Shown here: positions 33,870 through 44,200 of the stretch, in pieces
Numbering within the stretch: the first letter of the stretch is position 1
Layout of the letters: the number at the start of each line of letters is the position of its first letter
NCBI GenBank assembly: GCA_963573305.1
Contig: OY754331.1
Location: 68,375,275-68,439,274, forward strand
Length of the DNA: 64,000 bases
Direction: 5' to 3'
From: Pyrrhosoma nymphula
Lineage: Eukaryota > Arthropoda > Insecta > Odonata > Coenagrionidae
Notes under the pieces: generated by a model
The model's database searches: none
Told to the model about the DNA's origin: nothing
The model's input: only the letters and a program-made list of their open reading frames with translations
Translations under genes and position numbers: made by a program

Positions 33870-34235
33870 TTACATTTTTTTTTCTTCAGCGATTTCATAC
33901 ATTTCTTTAAATAACATTTTTGACAAATTTTCTTCTGTATCTAAAATTTTTACTTGGTCGAAATTTAAAGTGTGGTCATTCTCGATTGAATGATTTGCCA
34001 ATGCATTTATTTGGATTTTATTTTTGATAGAGGTCCTGTATTGTGAAAGTATGTTTTTTAAATATTGTGATGTTTGGCCTTTATAGCTATTATTACAATC
34101 GTTACATGGTATTAAATAAATGACATTACTTTTTAACTGATCAGGGGTTTCAGATTTTAGTTTTGAAAAAAATAGTTTGTGTTGAGTTTTACGATTTGTA
34201 TATGCTATTTTATAATCTGTTTGTTTGAAAACTAC
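33870..34235 (-). pseudogene. GIY-YIG endonuclease domain of a Penelope-like element
   Basis: An open minus-strand frame of about 121 codons lacks an early ATG. It reads KTQHKLFFSKLKSE, VIYLIPCNDCNNSYKGQTS, LKNILSQYRTSIKN, NALANHSIENDHTLNF and VKILDTEENLSKMLFKEMYE. The VIYLIPC..C and SYKGQT segments are the GIY-YIG motif with the Cys pair typical of Penelope endonucleases, and the later NHS...DH block is also characteristic. Upstream (34236-34385) a shifted frame continues with GTIYINELSQQ, the linker before this domain, so a small indel near 34220 broke the ORF. It would have encoded the DNA-nicking domain used for target-primed insertion. Confidence 0.75.
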
Positions 34236-34508
34236 TCATTTGCTGTGATAATTCATTTATATAAATAGTTCCCCGATACTGGTTTTTAGTGGTGTTTGAC
34301 GAGTTTATTGAATTTGTGGAATATTCTGTATGTGAAAATGACTTTTTTTCAAGTGAATTATTGAATGGATTATTTTTATGATTATTTTATTTATATTTAT
34401 TATTACGTTAATCTATGTCAAAAATTATATTCTAAAACATTTTCTGTATTGACAATTGCCTGAAAACAATATTTACTTATGTTTATTGGTGGTTTCATCC
34501 CATTTTTA

Positions 34509-34544
34509 GCCCTGATGAGGGAAAATACAATTTCCGAAACTTCG
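34509..34544 (+). ncRNA. hammerhead-like ribozyme motif, right arm
   Basis: GCC, CTGATGA (34512-34518), stem II GGGAA/TTTCC with a short loop, GAAAC (34536-34540), TTC and GGC occur in the expected order. All core bases agree with the hammerhead consensus, stem I (GCC/GGC) pairs, and UUC satisfies the NUH cleavage rule. Stem III is minimal, as known for Penelope hammerheads that act as dimers. Confidence 0.65.
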
Positions 34545-34605
34545 GCCAAAATTATCATTTTGATAAGGACCTAAACTCCTGATTTGAAATATTATTGTAA
34601 TAATT

Positions 34606-37600
34606 GTCTTGGTGTATTGGGATATGAATAAAGTAAAGATTTATTGAGATATTATTGAAGTAATCTTTAACGTAACCATTCTCGTATACCACTCTTAGTT
34701 TTGAACTAGTGTATGAACTCATACGAACTTTAAGTTAACCATTTGAAATCGTTGTTAGTAAAAATACTATGGTAACCTAAGGCCATGTTTTGGTTGTAAA
34801 CCAAATTTACTTTTTTGCTTCATGTAAATCACTCAAAATGTCTGTGTAATTTAATCCGAAACCCAATAGGAGTTCATTTATAGAAAACTGTCGTTCGAAA
34901 GTGAATTGGTTTCAAATTTGAAAAAGTTCTTGATGGCTGCACTTGATAGCTGCATGCTAGACACTGCTGAACGGCAGGTTTTCCCATCAATTACTGTCCC
35001 TCTACAGATGTTGTTGGCCTTATTCGTAGAACTATTTTAGTTTCGCCTCAGGACGGGAAAGGTTTTTTTTTACGTCATACGTGTGGGTAAGCATCACTCT
35101 GTTGTCTGTCACTGTCCATGTTTTGCTGAAGTAGTTGAGACGCGGGGTTTGCCCATATCGTTGACACAGTTTACCGATTTTTCTTCTTTTTGTTCCGGCA
35201 ATCGTTGGACAGTAGGTACTTTTTAACGTACTTATATGTTTTATCTACTAATTATTTGTGGCGTGATAATGCATAAGTAGTTTTCATTCATACTATTTTA
35301 GTGCTGCGAGTCATATTCGTGTGTTTTTTCAAACGAATGTCGATGTGTCAAATGAAGGCCTGTGTATTACCCTCATTGAGATACCTTTAGCGCACCTAAG
35401 AATCAATGAAACACATCGTTTTATTAAGATATATACTGTTTCCTTTTTTATCTGTGGTTGCTATTACATATGTATAATTGAAAACGTGCCGCAGGAGTTC
35501 ATGAATTCGTTCGAAGTTTCACAGAAAACATTTCGCCTGCGGGATTCATCCTTTGATTTTCTGGCTGGGCTGTATTAAGGATATGATTGGATTAAGGAAA
35601 ATTTAATTTCTTTTCTAGTGCTGGTAAAATTATTTTTCTATCTTAGTTTTTCGCTCTTCCCTACGCATGAAACTGGCATGTATTTACCGTGAAAGAGAGT
35701 TAAACTATCATATTCAAGCATACGGGTTTCCTTTTAAATGTATCCAAAGGTGTTATTAGAAACAGAAACCAGGATGGAGGTCTTCTTAAGGCCTAAAGAA
35801 AGTAGTCAATCAAGCGGAAACAAAGTCCTTTTGCGTCGATTGTCGGCGTCGATTGATTTTCTATCACATGCGTTTAGGCATATATTTTTATGTACGTTTG
35901 GATTATATACTATTAAAGAAGCTTGTGCTTTTGGGAATTAGTTTTCAGCTCGAACGGAAGTTATTTCATTTTCCCGAGAGGGTGTTTTTATCCAGAATGT
36001 TTTCCTGATTACCACAAAACGATAAGCATGTTGCTTAGGGAGCGTTAAAATGTGACTCTGTACTCTTTACGCTCTGAAATCGACGAATCCAACGTGGGAA
36101 GTTTGTGGGGGGCATGATTGTGTTCCGATGGCTGCGAAGCTCATGGATTATGCATGGAAACTGTTGAGAGAAGAGGATGGGAAACACGCTCACATAGGGT
36201 GCTGAATGTATTCGGATGCACGTCGCGTCGTAATACAGGCCTAAAAGCAATCTGTTCATGGTTATTGACGTGGGGAAAATCATCTTTGTGTGCGAGGTAT
36301 AGTTTTAGTGGAGACTTTCCATGAGAAAATGGTCGAAAATCTAAAAGCTTTCTCCTCCTTCATGTGCATTTCCTATGTGCCACCTGTAGACTACACGGTG
36401 TAGGGTCTCTTGAGCCTTTTGTGTTGTATACAGCAAGTGGCGTTATTAATCACGTGGCGAAGCAGATGATAGAGAGAAATTTGTCCCCATTTTCTTAACA
36501 CGAAGATACCTTGTGATTAAAATTCATTTGTCTAATCAATCACTACTCAATAACCACTTTTAAATGTTTCTGTCCCGAAAGACTAGCACTTGTGGTGAAC
36601 AAATATCTTTATCCTTCTATATAAGTACATATCATGCAGTTCCATTGTTTTTGTTGAAATCGATACAATAAATTGGTTCACTTGGCGCACACAACCCTAC
36701 ATTTATGTGTTCGGCGTTCTCTGTGGCTTTCAATATTTTTTTCATTTTTGCCTATTGAATTACTAAAAGTGACGATTTAACTTTGCTGTAGCCGACTGAT
36801 GCTACAAATGGTTTGGTGGCTATTACTTTTCTCTCGGTATTTATAATAATGACTTACGTCAGGAAAAAATAATTTATTACTTATACCTCCCTCTTCAAGT
36901 AATTATGCGCTAAATATGTCCTTGAATGAGAAGTTTTGAAATCTCGGCGGGCAACTAAATAATTCCTCAGATATCAATGGTAAAAATTTGGTTCATTGAG
37001 GTCCTTTGATTGAAATTAATTGTTAATGTTGAACGAGATGTCTGTTACAAAAAATGCAATGCAAAAAGGCTTTCGAATTTCTATTTACGTATCCGAGTCT
37101 CCCAAACAATGTAGATACTTCAGAATAACACTCCTGCAATAATCACATATGGACGTCTCAGTGCCACGGGGGACCAAACGTCGTTTACTCACCTTTTGGA
37201 AAACGAAGGATAAAGTGGACAGTTAATTAAAATATATTTTTAAATGAAAAAATTTTAAAAATCAACATATTATATATTCTATACCCTCGATGGTGGTAGC
37301 ACTGCGCAGACACAGTGAGGCACAATTGAAATGTTTGGCGTGGAATAGAATGCGTTCTTTTCTGAACATGTCAGTTCGAGCATTATATCACAAAAATATA
37401 ATTAAATGAATTTGTTCCCATTATAAAGAAAAAGGTCTCATATTTCCAGTGATAACAAAATATCAGCCACTTACCATTCCTTTTATAGATTTTTGCCAAA
37501 AAAATACCAGCTATTTTACATGGGAAATGGCACGGATATGCACTACAGAGAGACTTTATTTTTATAAAATGATGAAGTTCTAACGCATGAATCTTGTCAT

Positions 37601-39063
37601 AAATTTACACTGTGTAGTTTTTTTATGATTTCTCTACTATTTTTAAACATACATCAATTACCGCAGTAATTTTTACAGGCTCGCAAAAACATCTTCGGTT
37701 GTGAAGGTGTTTTCTGCGCACGGCGTGAAAGAATTGAGTTGAACCTTATGGATGTATATTTAATTAATTATTGAGAATTACAGTAATTTAAAACGAGATT
37801 TAGCGTCATTAATGTTACAATATTTACTTCATGCTTCTTACAATTGCTTTAACTTGAAAATAAAATTTTAATATGTTCTCTATAATGACCAGGGAAATGT
37901 CTCGGTCAAACTTTCTTAACTCTCCCTGATAACGTTTCTCATACAAAACAATTTATGTTTATAGTATTTCATTCTTTGGTTGTTCTCCTGTGATGTGATA
38001 GTTTTGTGATCGGTTTTGAATTACTTCTAATGAAGTCGCGCGCTTATTGCTTTTATGCTACTATTCATCATGTTTATTTTCAGTGAAAATGCAGTTAGTA
38101 TGGAAAATTTACCTTTCGTGAGGCTCATTTGGAATGTCCCAAAATATGTGCATTCGGTTCAACTGTACCGCTATTTGAGATTTCCCATCATCTGCGGATT
38201 TCAATGGTGGTGAGATAATTGTAGGTATTTCTCGAGCTGACTGCTACTTTGGTATTATAATTTCACCTATCAAAAAAATCCGCCGTGGGCAAACCCCAAA
38301 TAAGTGTAATAAAAGGTTCCCAGAATAATTGGCAATGCACACACCTCTTGAAGTTCCCACTTGACCATCACGACGGCAGATAGTTCTGCTTGTCGCCGTA
38401 GCAGCATGCGGAGGCGCTTCTCGACGGGCAATTGCACTACGGTAGGAGTCCTCATTCCCTGAAATTACGCAATGAAATAATGAGAGCTGGGGTTTGCTTG
38501 ATGTCCTCATTTGCTTTGTAGCTGTATGCCGAACTGAAGAATCATCATATGAATTTCACAGAGTTGCTCCTCATTTGGCCCAATTTTCCGCTCGCAAACA
38601 TGGTTCTCATTTACCTATGAACTCTCCTTAAGGTGTGGAATAGTGGTCATTGTCAACATCTTCATTTAAGTGATGTATTTCGTAAAGTTTTCCTGGATTT
38701 CAACCTCAGCTGATGGTGAGTTATTATAGGCTACTAAGGGAAATAGAAGGGAGATAAACGGTGGTATTCCTGTGTCTAAAGCATTGAAACTGTAAATGTT
38801 TTCAAGCGCTGTTCTTTTTCTGCTTAAGATGACTTAAGGTCCCGTTTTACACTCGCGCTCTCTTACCTTACGCTCGCACACTCCTACCTCAACTTATCCG
38901 TGGCTTGTATTCTCTTAAAGGTGATCCCTTTGTATCGACTAGAGTAACTAAACGTCCACGTCGGACTACTGTTATAGGTTGTCCAATATTGTTGAACGGG
39001 CTTTAAAAAATATAATACTAATGGTAGAGGTGGAGGAAAAGCATGGGCCGGCCGTTGATCAAA
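34606..39063. other. unassigned sequence
   Basis: About 4.4 kb of AT-rich DNA with only short motif-less frames (85 codons at 35321, 67 at 35738, 82 at 36035, 88 at 38244). No gene, RNA or element end could be supported. Confidence 0.45.
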
Positions 39064-39128
39064 TTTATCGCATGCTAGACTATATTGATGTCTTGTTTTA
39101 TGCATGCTAGACTATATTGATTTTGTCT
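39064..39128 (+). repeat. short tandem duplication, ~36-bp period
   Basis: GCATGCTAGACTATATTGAT occurs at about 39070 and again at about 39103, each followed by a TTGTCTTG or GTCTTG block. It is a local duplication. Confidence 0.7.
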
Positions 39129-39234
39129 TGGCTTTCCCTTTGCGACCCCAATCAGGATATATTTTCACCATTTTCCCCCAAGTATTTAACTTTTCCCGCG
39201 TACCCCTTAACCACCGAGAGCGTGTACCCCTTAA

Positions 39235-39790
39235 GGTGGTTGGAGCGAGATAGATCCCTAGTCATAGTGGAGACCATATTCAAATTTTATTCTTAGATTT
39301 CAGCGTCTATAAGAAGTACGAAATAAATATTGTAATATTAATGGCGCAAATGTATCATTAGATATGCCCAAAAATCTCAGTAATTAAATAAATAAAGCTA
39401 CATAAGTCTCTAACTTGACTAATTTTTTCCCGCCGAACGGCTGAAAACCCTTCAAAACAGCAGGTTTTTTTGCGATTCTGTAAAAGTTACTGTGGTGAGT
39501 AATAGATTATTTTTTATAAATAGTTGAGAAAACATGCAATCTATACACCGTTGGTTTTTTGACGAAATCTAGGTGTTACGAATTCCTATTTCCTTCAATA
39601 TTCTCCCTCTGGAGCGCTCAGCCATAATCTATCCCATGTAAAACAGCTTATTTTTTTAGGCAAATTGCTCGAAAAGTAGTTCGGCAAGGGGTTGATTTTT
39701 TCATATCATTGGAAAGATGAGAGTTGTTTTTTTTAAAATGAGGCCAAATTCATTAAATTCTAGGTGAAGTGATTATTCGCTCAAACTACC
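39235..39790 (+). mobile_element. 556-bp MITE, copy 1
   Basis: It begins GGTGGTTGGAGCGAGATAG and ends TTCGCTCAAACTACC, imperfect terminal inverted repeats of about 14 bp. The internal sequence aligns over its length with 40261-40811. Flanks are TTAA on the left and TCAA on the right, hinting at a TTAA target (piggyBac or Kolobok type), though a 3-bp TAA/TTA target cannot be excluded. No coding capacity. Confidence 0.75.
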
Positions 39791-40260
39791 TCAAGGGTAC
39801 TCCTACCACAGGCTGGGAACACATGGCATCAAGGATTCCGCGATGGGAGAATTGGAGGGACTATTAAAAAGGCCAAACAGTTTCGCAATGACGATTTATA
39901 GCCATGCCCATTCGAGTATTGGTTACTCTTCCGGGTTTGACGTTATATTCGATTATTGCGTGGTTGGAAGAATGATGCGATGAGAGCGTATTCTCCGAAA
40001 TGATAAACCTTATTTTAATTCCTCACATCCGTCTTTTTTTTATATCTATCGAATGTTGCTCTTTATTCTCTTATTGCGAGAACGTTAGTGGAACCGACTC
40101 TTGAGTTAATTTTGTTCATATTTCGCCCGATTTTCAAGAGATTATAATTGTTTGTCGGGCTGTTTTCGTAGAGATGAATTTATCTCTAGGAAATCTCTCC
40201 ACTACGTTCCGTCACGGGAAGTGTTGTCGGAAAGTGATATTTTTCTCTTATCATTCTAAA

Positions 40261-40811
40261 GGTGGTTTGAGCGAGATAGCTCCCCAGTCATAAAGGAGAC
40301 CATATTCAAATCTTAATTTTTTATTTCAGCGTCTGTAAGCAGTATGAAATAAATATTGTAATATTAATGGCGCAAAGATATAGTTATATATAACCAAAAT
40401 TCTCAGTAATTAAACAAATAAAGCTACATAAGTCTATAACTTGACTCATTTTTTCCCGCCGTACGGCTGAAAACCCTTCAATACAGCAGGTGTTTTTGCG
40501 ATTCTGTAAAAATTACTGCGGTGAGTAATAGACTTTTTTATAAATAGTTGAAAAAACATGCTATCTTCACACAGATAGTTTTTTGACGAAATCTAGGTGC
40601 TAGAAGTTCCTATTTTTTTATATTCTCCCTCTGGAATGCACAGCCATAATCTATCCCATGTAAAACAGCTTGTGTTTTTAGGCAAATTGCTCGGAAAGTA
40701 GTTTGGCAAGGGGTTGATATTTTGATACCATTGGAAATATGAGAATTTTTTCTTAAAAATTAGGTCAAATTCATCAAATTCTCGGTGAAGTTTTTTTTCG
40801 CTCAAACTACC
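40261..40811 (+). mobile_element. 551-bp MITE, copy 2
   Basis: It begins GGTGGTTTGAGCGAGATAG and ends TTCGCTCAAACTACC, and is in direct orientation with copy 1. Shared internal blocks include AAATAAATATTGTAATATTA, CCGCCG.ACGGCTGAAAACCC and ATCCCATGTAAAACAGCTT. Flanks are TAAA (left) and TTAA (right). The two copies are diverged throughout and neither encodes protein. Confidence 0.75.
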
Positions 40812-42530
40812 TTAAGTGGTATTTGTTTCATTTGTCTTTCTTCAATAGAAACATTGCGACGTTTTTGTCACAAATGGCTTGCCGCGGGTCGTGGGTACAC
40901 GAGGTAACTGACGGAATGTTGAGTTCCAGAGCAGGAAAGGGAGAAGGAAGGCCTCCGCCCGCACTCGGAGGGGCAGGGATGAGGAAGGGAATGTAGGGAG
41001 ACGTGACTCCATTTTTTGGGTTGTAATCATCTCAATACGATAGAAAAGCGAGGAATCGTTGCTACCTGGTCTTCAGGGAGAATTGGGATCAGGGACAGGA
41101 AGGGGGGTGAAGGGGAAGAAAGAAATCCTACTTATCTAACGACCTAATACTTCGGTCCGAAGTAGAGAGAAGTCGTCCACACGGATACTCCAAACCCACT
41201 GAGCTCACCTAGAGCTTCCTCTCTCTCCTCCCCTGAGCTAAGACGACCTCCGCGGCTGACTAGAGTACTACAAAAAACAAAATACAACAGCGGGCGCAAT
41301 CGCGCGAAAACAAATCAAACATTACAACATCATCCAATGGAGAAAAGTATAAAAATAAATATGAATTATTTTGGAATTGCGACAGTAGGAAAGTGTGTAC
41401 AAACTATGGTTTGATCGAATTGACGTACTGTTGAGCAAAGAGGACATTTTTTTCCAAAATGATCTTTTAAAGATTCCGAGTCGGTGCATGAATTTTTCCA
41501 GGTATCGCACGAACCTACTACGGTATCGATTAACTCCCTGTCATTGATTGATGCCTCCTATGAAACCTTTTTCCTGTCGTTTATTCTTGTTTACTGTTCT
41601 GTCGTCAAGGGCCAGGCCTGTGGAGGCTGCTGCAATGTTGAATGTCAGTCATCTTTAAGCACGATTTTTTGCTGATCCATGATTCTTCCATTTATCTTAT
41701 TTTTCAAACCTTCGTTCCCATAAAATACATTTGTACGTGTCCGGAAAGTAAAAGCATTTTCCAGTTCAAGCCATTAGGTTCTGGAACATAATTATCTATA
41801 TGATATGTTATCCCAGTGTGTCATTTTTTCGTAAGCCATTGCTGATTATATTTACTTAGTAAAGTTCATATAACTAATTATTCGGATGAGCATGCAAATT
41901 TGTAGTAGCGAGTGCCTGTGCCTCTACTTGCTCTCACCCTATTGTATCTAGTGTTAGATAGATGTACCCTAAATTATCTGCGTCTGTCTTTGGTAGAAAA
42001 ATTATGGCTATCGTGAGCTGACAACCTTCTTTCAAATAACTTAAAGTAAAATTCTTTGGATACTTATTTTCAACCAAACTTCAAGGGAAAATGTCGTGTA
42101 GGTGGGGAGGGGTTCGAAGAAGGAAATAGCGTGAAGAAATAGATGTCTGTGTTGGTGTAGGAGAGTAGATCTAGATGTAATTGTATGTTCGCCCAAGCCT
42201 AACTTGTTCGGTAAAAATGCCGCTTGTGATTGCATTTATGAAACGTGTAGATTTGATTGATTAAGGAGATTGTACTGCGACTGTGGGATCAAAATGACGT
42301 TCTGAATTCCACCATTTCGTTTATATCGTTTTAAATAATAATGCTTTCTTTGATATAATTCCTTGTGCATTAGAAAACAAAATTAAGGCACAAATTTTGC
42401 AGATTATTCGAATGTATTCATTTTTGATGAGTGATTTTTTCAGCCTTAGGAATCGACTGAAGCGCCATTTTCATTTTATTAACGTATTTTTTACTTTACA
42501 ACTTTGACAATGATGGCATTAGTTTCCTAA
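40812..42530. other. unassigned sequence
   Basis: No recognised feature; short frames at 40842, 41322, 41484 and 42041 lack motifs. Confidence 0.45.
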
Positions 42531-42775
42531 TAAGGTACACCGGGGCAAATAGGACCACTATTTTCAATAACTCAATTTCAGTGAGTCATTACTACCAGAT
42601 TTGAGCCTAAGTTATTATTTTGATATTTAATTTTTAAATTTTTTTTACTACTCATCTTATCACACAATCCTGAGCACAGTTAAAAATACAATGTTTACTG
42701 TTATCAACCAATATAACAATATATGACGCAAGAGGTGTAAGTTCCACTTACGCCTGAGAATGGTGCCGGTGGAAA

Positions 42776-42780
42776 CGATG
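42776..42780. repeat. 5-bp target-site duplication, left (CGATG)
   Basis: CGATG immediately precedes the Transib terminal CACAGTG and is repeated directly after the other end at 48203-48207. Five-bp duplications are the hallmark of Transib integration. Confidence 0.92.
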
Positions 42781-42818
42781 CACAGTGGTCTGAAATCGAA
42801 AATCGCCGGACAAAAGTC
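42781..42818 (+). promoter_or_regulatory. RSS-like transposase binding end (left)
   Basis: The heptamer CACAGTG (42781-42787) is identical to the consensus recombination-signal heptamer. After 22 bp comes ACAAAAGTC (42810-42818), matching 7 of 9 positions of the nonamer ACAAAAACC. This heptamer, ~23-bp spacer, nonamer layout is the known resemblance between Transib ends and 23-RSS. The mirror copy is at 48165-48202. Confidence 0.75.
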
Positions 42819-43749
42819 CAAAATAGCTTTTTTTGCGATAGAAACTTGAAACTTTGCACAAGTACTCACAAATGTTTGTGCATCATGAAATGGCAAGTCA
42901 TTTTATATAGGTTTTACCCGTTTCTTAGATACTAAGGCTTAAACGCGATCAAATTTCCAAAATAGCTCTCGCTTTAGTTTTTCTTCGAAAATCTTCAAAG
43001 TTAAACATATGCCGTTGAAGTATATGGATTTCAATGAAATAAAAAACGTTACAATCTGTTAATGTTGTATTTTCCCTGTGCCTTGCATGAATTTAAGGGA
43101 TTTTTGTCGATATTTGTATGCTATTACGTCACAAAATGGCGGACGCTTTTTTCACTCAAAATTTGACATAAAGCAGTCAATAACTTTTTTTAAACAAAAA
43201 TGTAACTCGAGATATTTGCACAGAGTGTTAGTCAAACTCATTTTTAACAGTATTATGCAAAAATCGTAGAAAAATGTTTGCGATCTTTGAAGTAATAGCG
43301 ATATTTCGATCGCGCGCCCCGACCTGTCTCTGCGCGGCGGGGCTCGGAAATACCGTGGCTTCGTTGAACTTGATCGGTTCTGTGGACCTCAAATGTTCTA
43401 ATTGTACGTTTCTAAGCTAAACACGTTGTGGCTGATATCCAAATGTTGTACACTGAAGATATTTCGAGAGTGTGGTAACGAGCGAATGGATCAGTAAGCG
43501 TGTAACTGTGGTAAATTTGTCGTTTCTTTTTCTTCTGTACACTTTTGTTCACGGATGAAGCTGAAAATTATGAACGTCTTTCACCTCTTGAGTGCGTATG
43601 CATATTCCGCAGGTACCCAATATGGTTTAGAGAGAAGGCTGTCTATAGAATTCTTTCTTTGCCTTCCGTCCCTTCCGAGGTACTCGCCCTCCCTCACTCC
43701 ACGAGGGTCCCGCGAAAAAGGGCCGTTTTATGACGCGCGCTGCCTATAA
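42781..43749 (+). repeat. Transib left terminal inverted repeat, 969 bp
   Basis: It is the inverted copy of 47234-48202; by eye the two differ at two positions (around 42971 and 42989). It starts with the RSS-like end. The interior is mostly AT-rich with a CpG-dense block near 43308-43350 and another near 43680-43745. Motif-less open frames (63, 62 and 64 codons) occur identically in both repeats and are not called as genes. Upstream of the transposase, this repeat probably supplies its promoter, but no specific signal was identified. Confidence 0.93.
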
Positions 43750-44200
43750 CGGTATTTAACGGGCATTTCCACTAGGATTTTGCCTTTCCCTTTCAGAAAT
43801 GCATGTTTTCATGCAGTTCTAGTCTGGAATTGGTGAAGGAGTGAAGTGCTTTCCTCTGGTGACATTCTGAAAGTCCTGGATATCGTGTGATTTTGTTCTG
43901 GAAATATAGAAATAATTTCCGGTATTATTTCCTCTTGCCGTACAACGGTGGTTTCCATTTACCCAATAGTCCTCCTTTATTTCAAGGTAAGCGATGTCAT
44001 TTCGATTTTTCTTTTTATCTAGATATTTCCCTGCGTTTATTCGTCGCAGGGTCCTCATGTGTCTTTTACTGTATTTTGTTAGATATTTTCTGTGTTAATT
44101 AAACCGCAAGTACTATTTGGTAATTGTGATGAGAAAGTATGCTCATATCTTCTTTAAACAATCGTCTCATAATTAGGTTTCTTCTTTGTCCTTCGTTGAA
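43750..44200 (+). other. Transib 5' leader region
   Basis: Unique sequence between the left inverted repeat and the first in-frame ATG of the transposase. It presumably contains the 5' UTR and perhaps an upstream intron. No clear TATA box or initiator could be assigned. Confidence 0.4.

Larger units (their letters stand above)
33511..34605 (-). mobile_element. Penelope-like element fragment with inverted terminal arms
   Basis: Two ~200-bp arms, 33511-33715 and 34405-34605, are inverted copies of each other. Each carries a hammerhead-like motif. Between them, on the minus strand, is the C-terminal GIY-YIG endonuclease of a Penelope-like retroelement. Penelope-like elements are known to carry pseudo-LTRs in direct or inverted arrangement with hammerhead ribozymes, which fits. 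The reverse transcriptase is missing, so this is a truncated, non-autonomous copy. Confidence 0.7.

Noticed and set aside
43078..43269. 63-codon frame repeated identically at 47714-47905
   Set aside because: Duplicated only because it lies within the Transib inverted repeats; no motif. The same holds for the 62- and 64-codon frames at 43545-43749 and 47234-47438.
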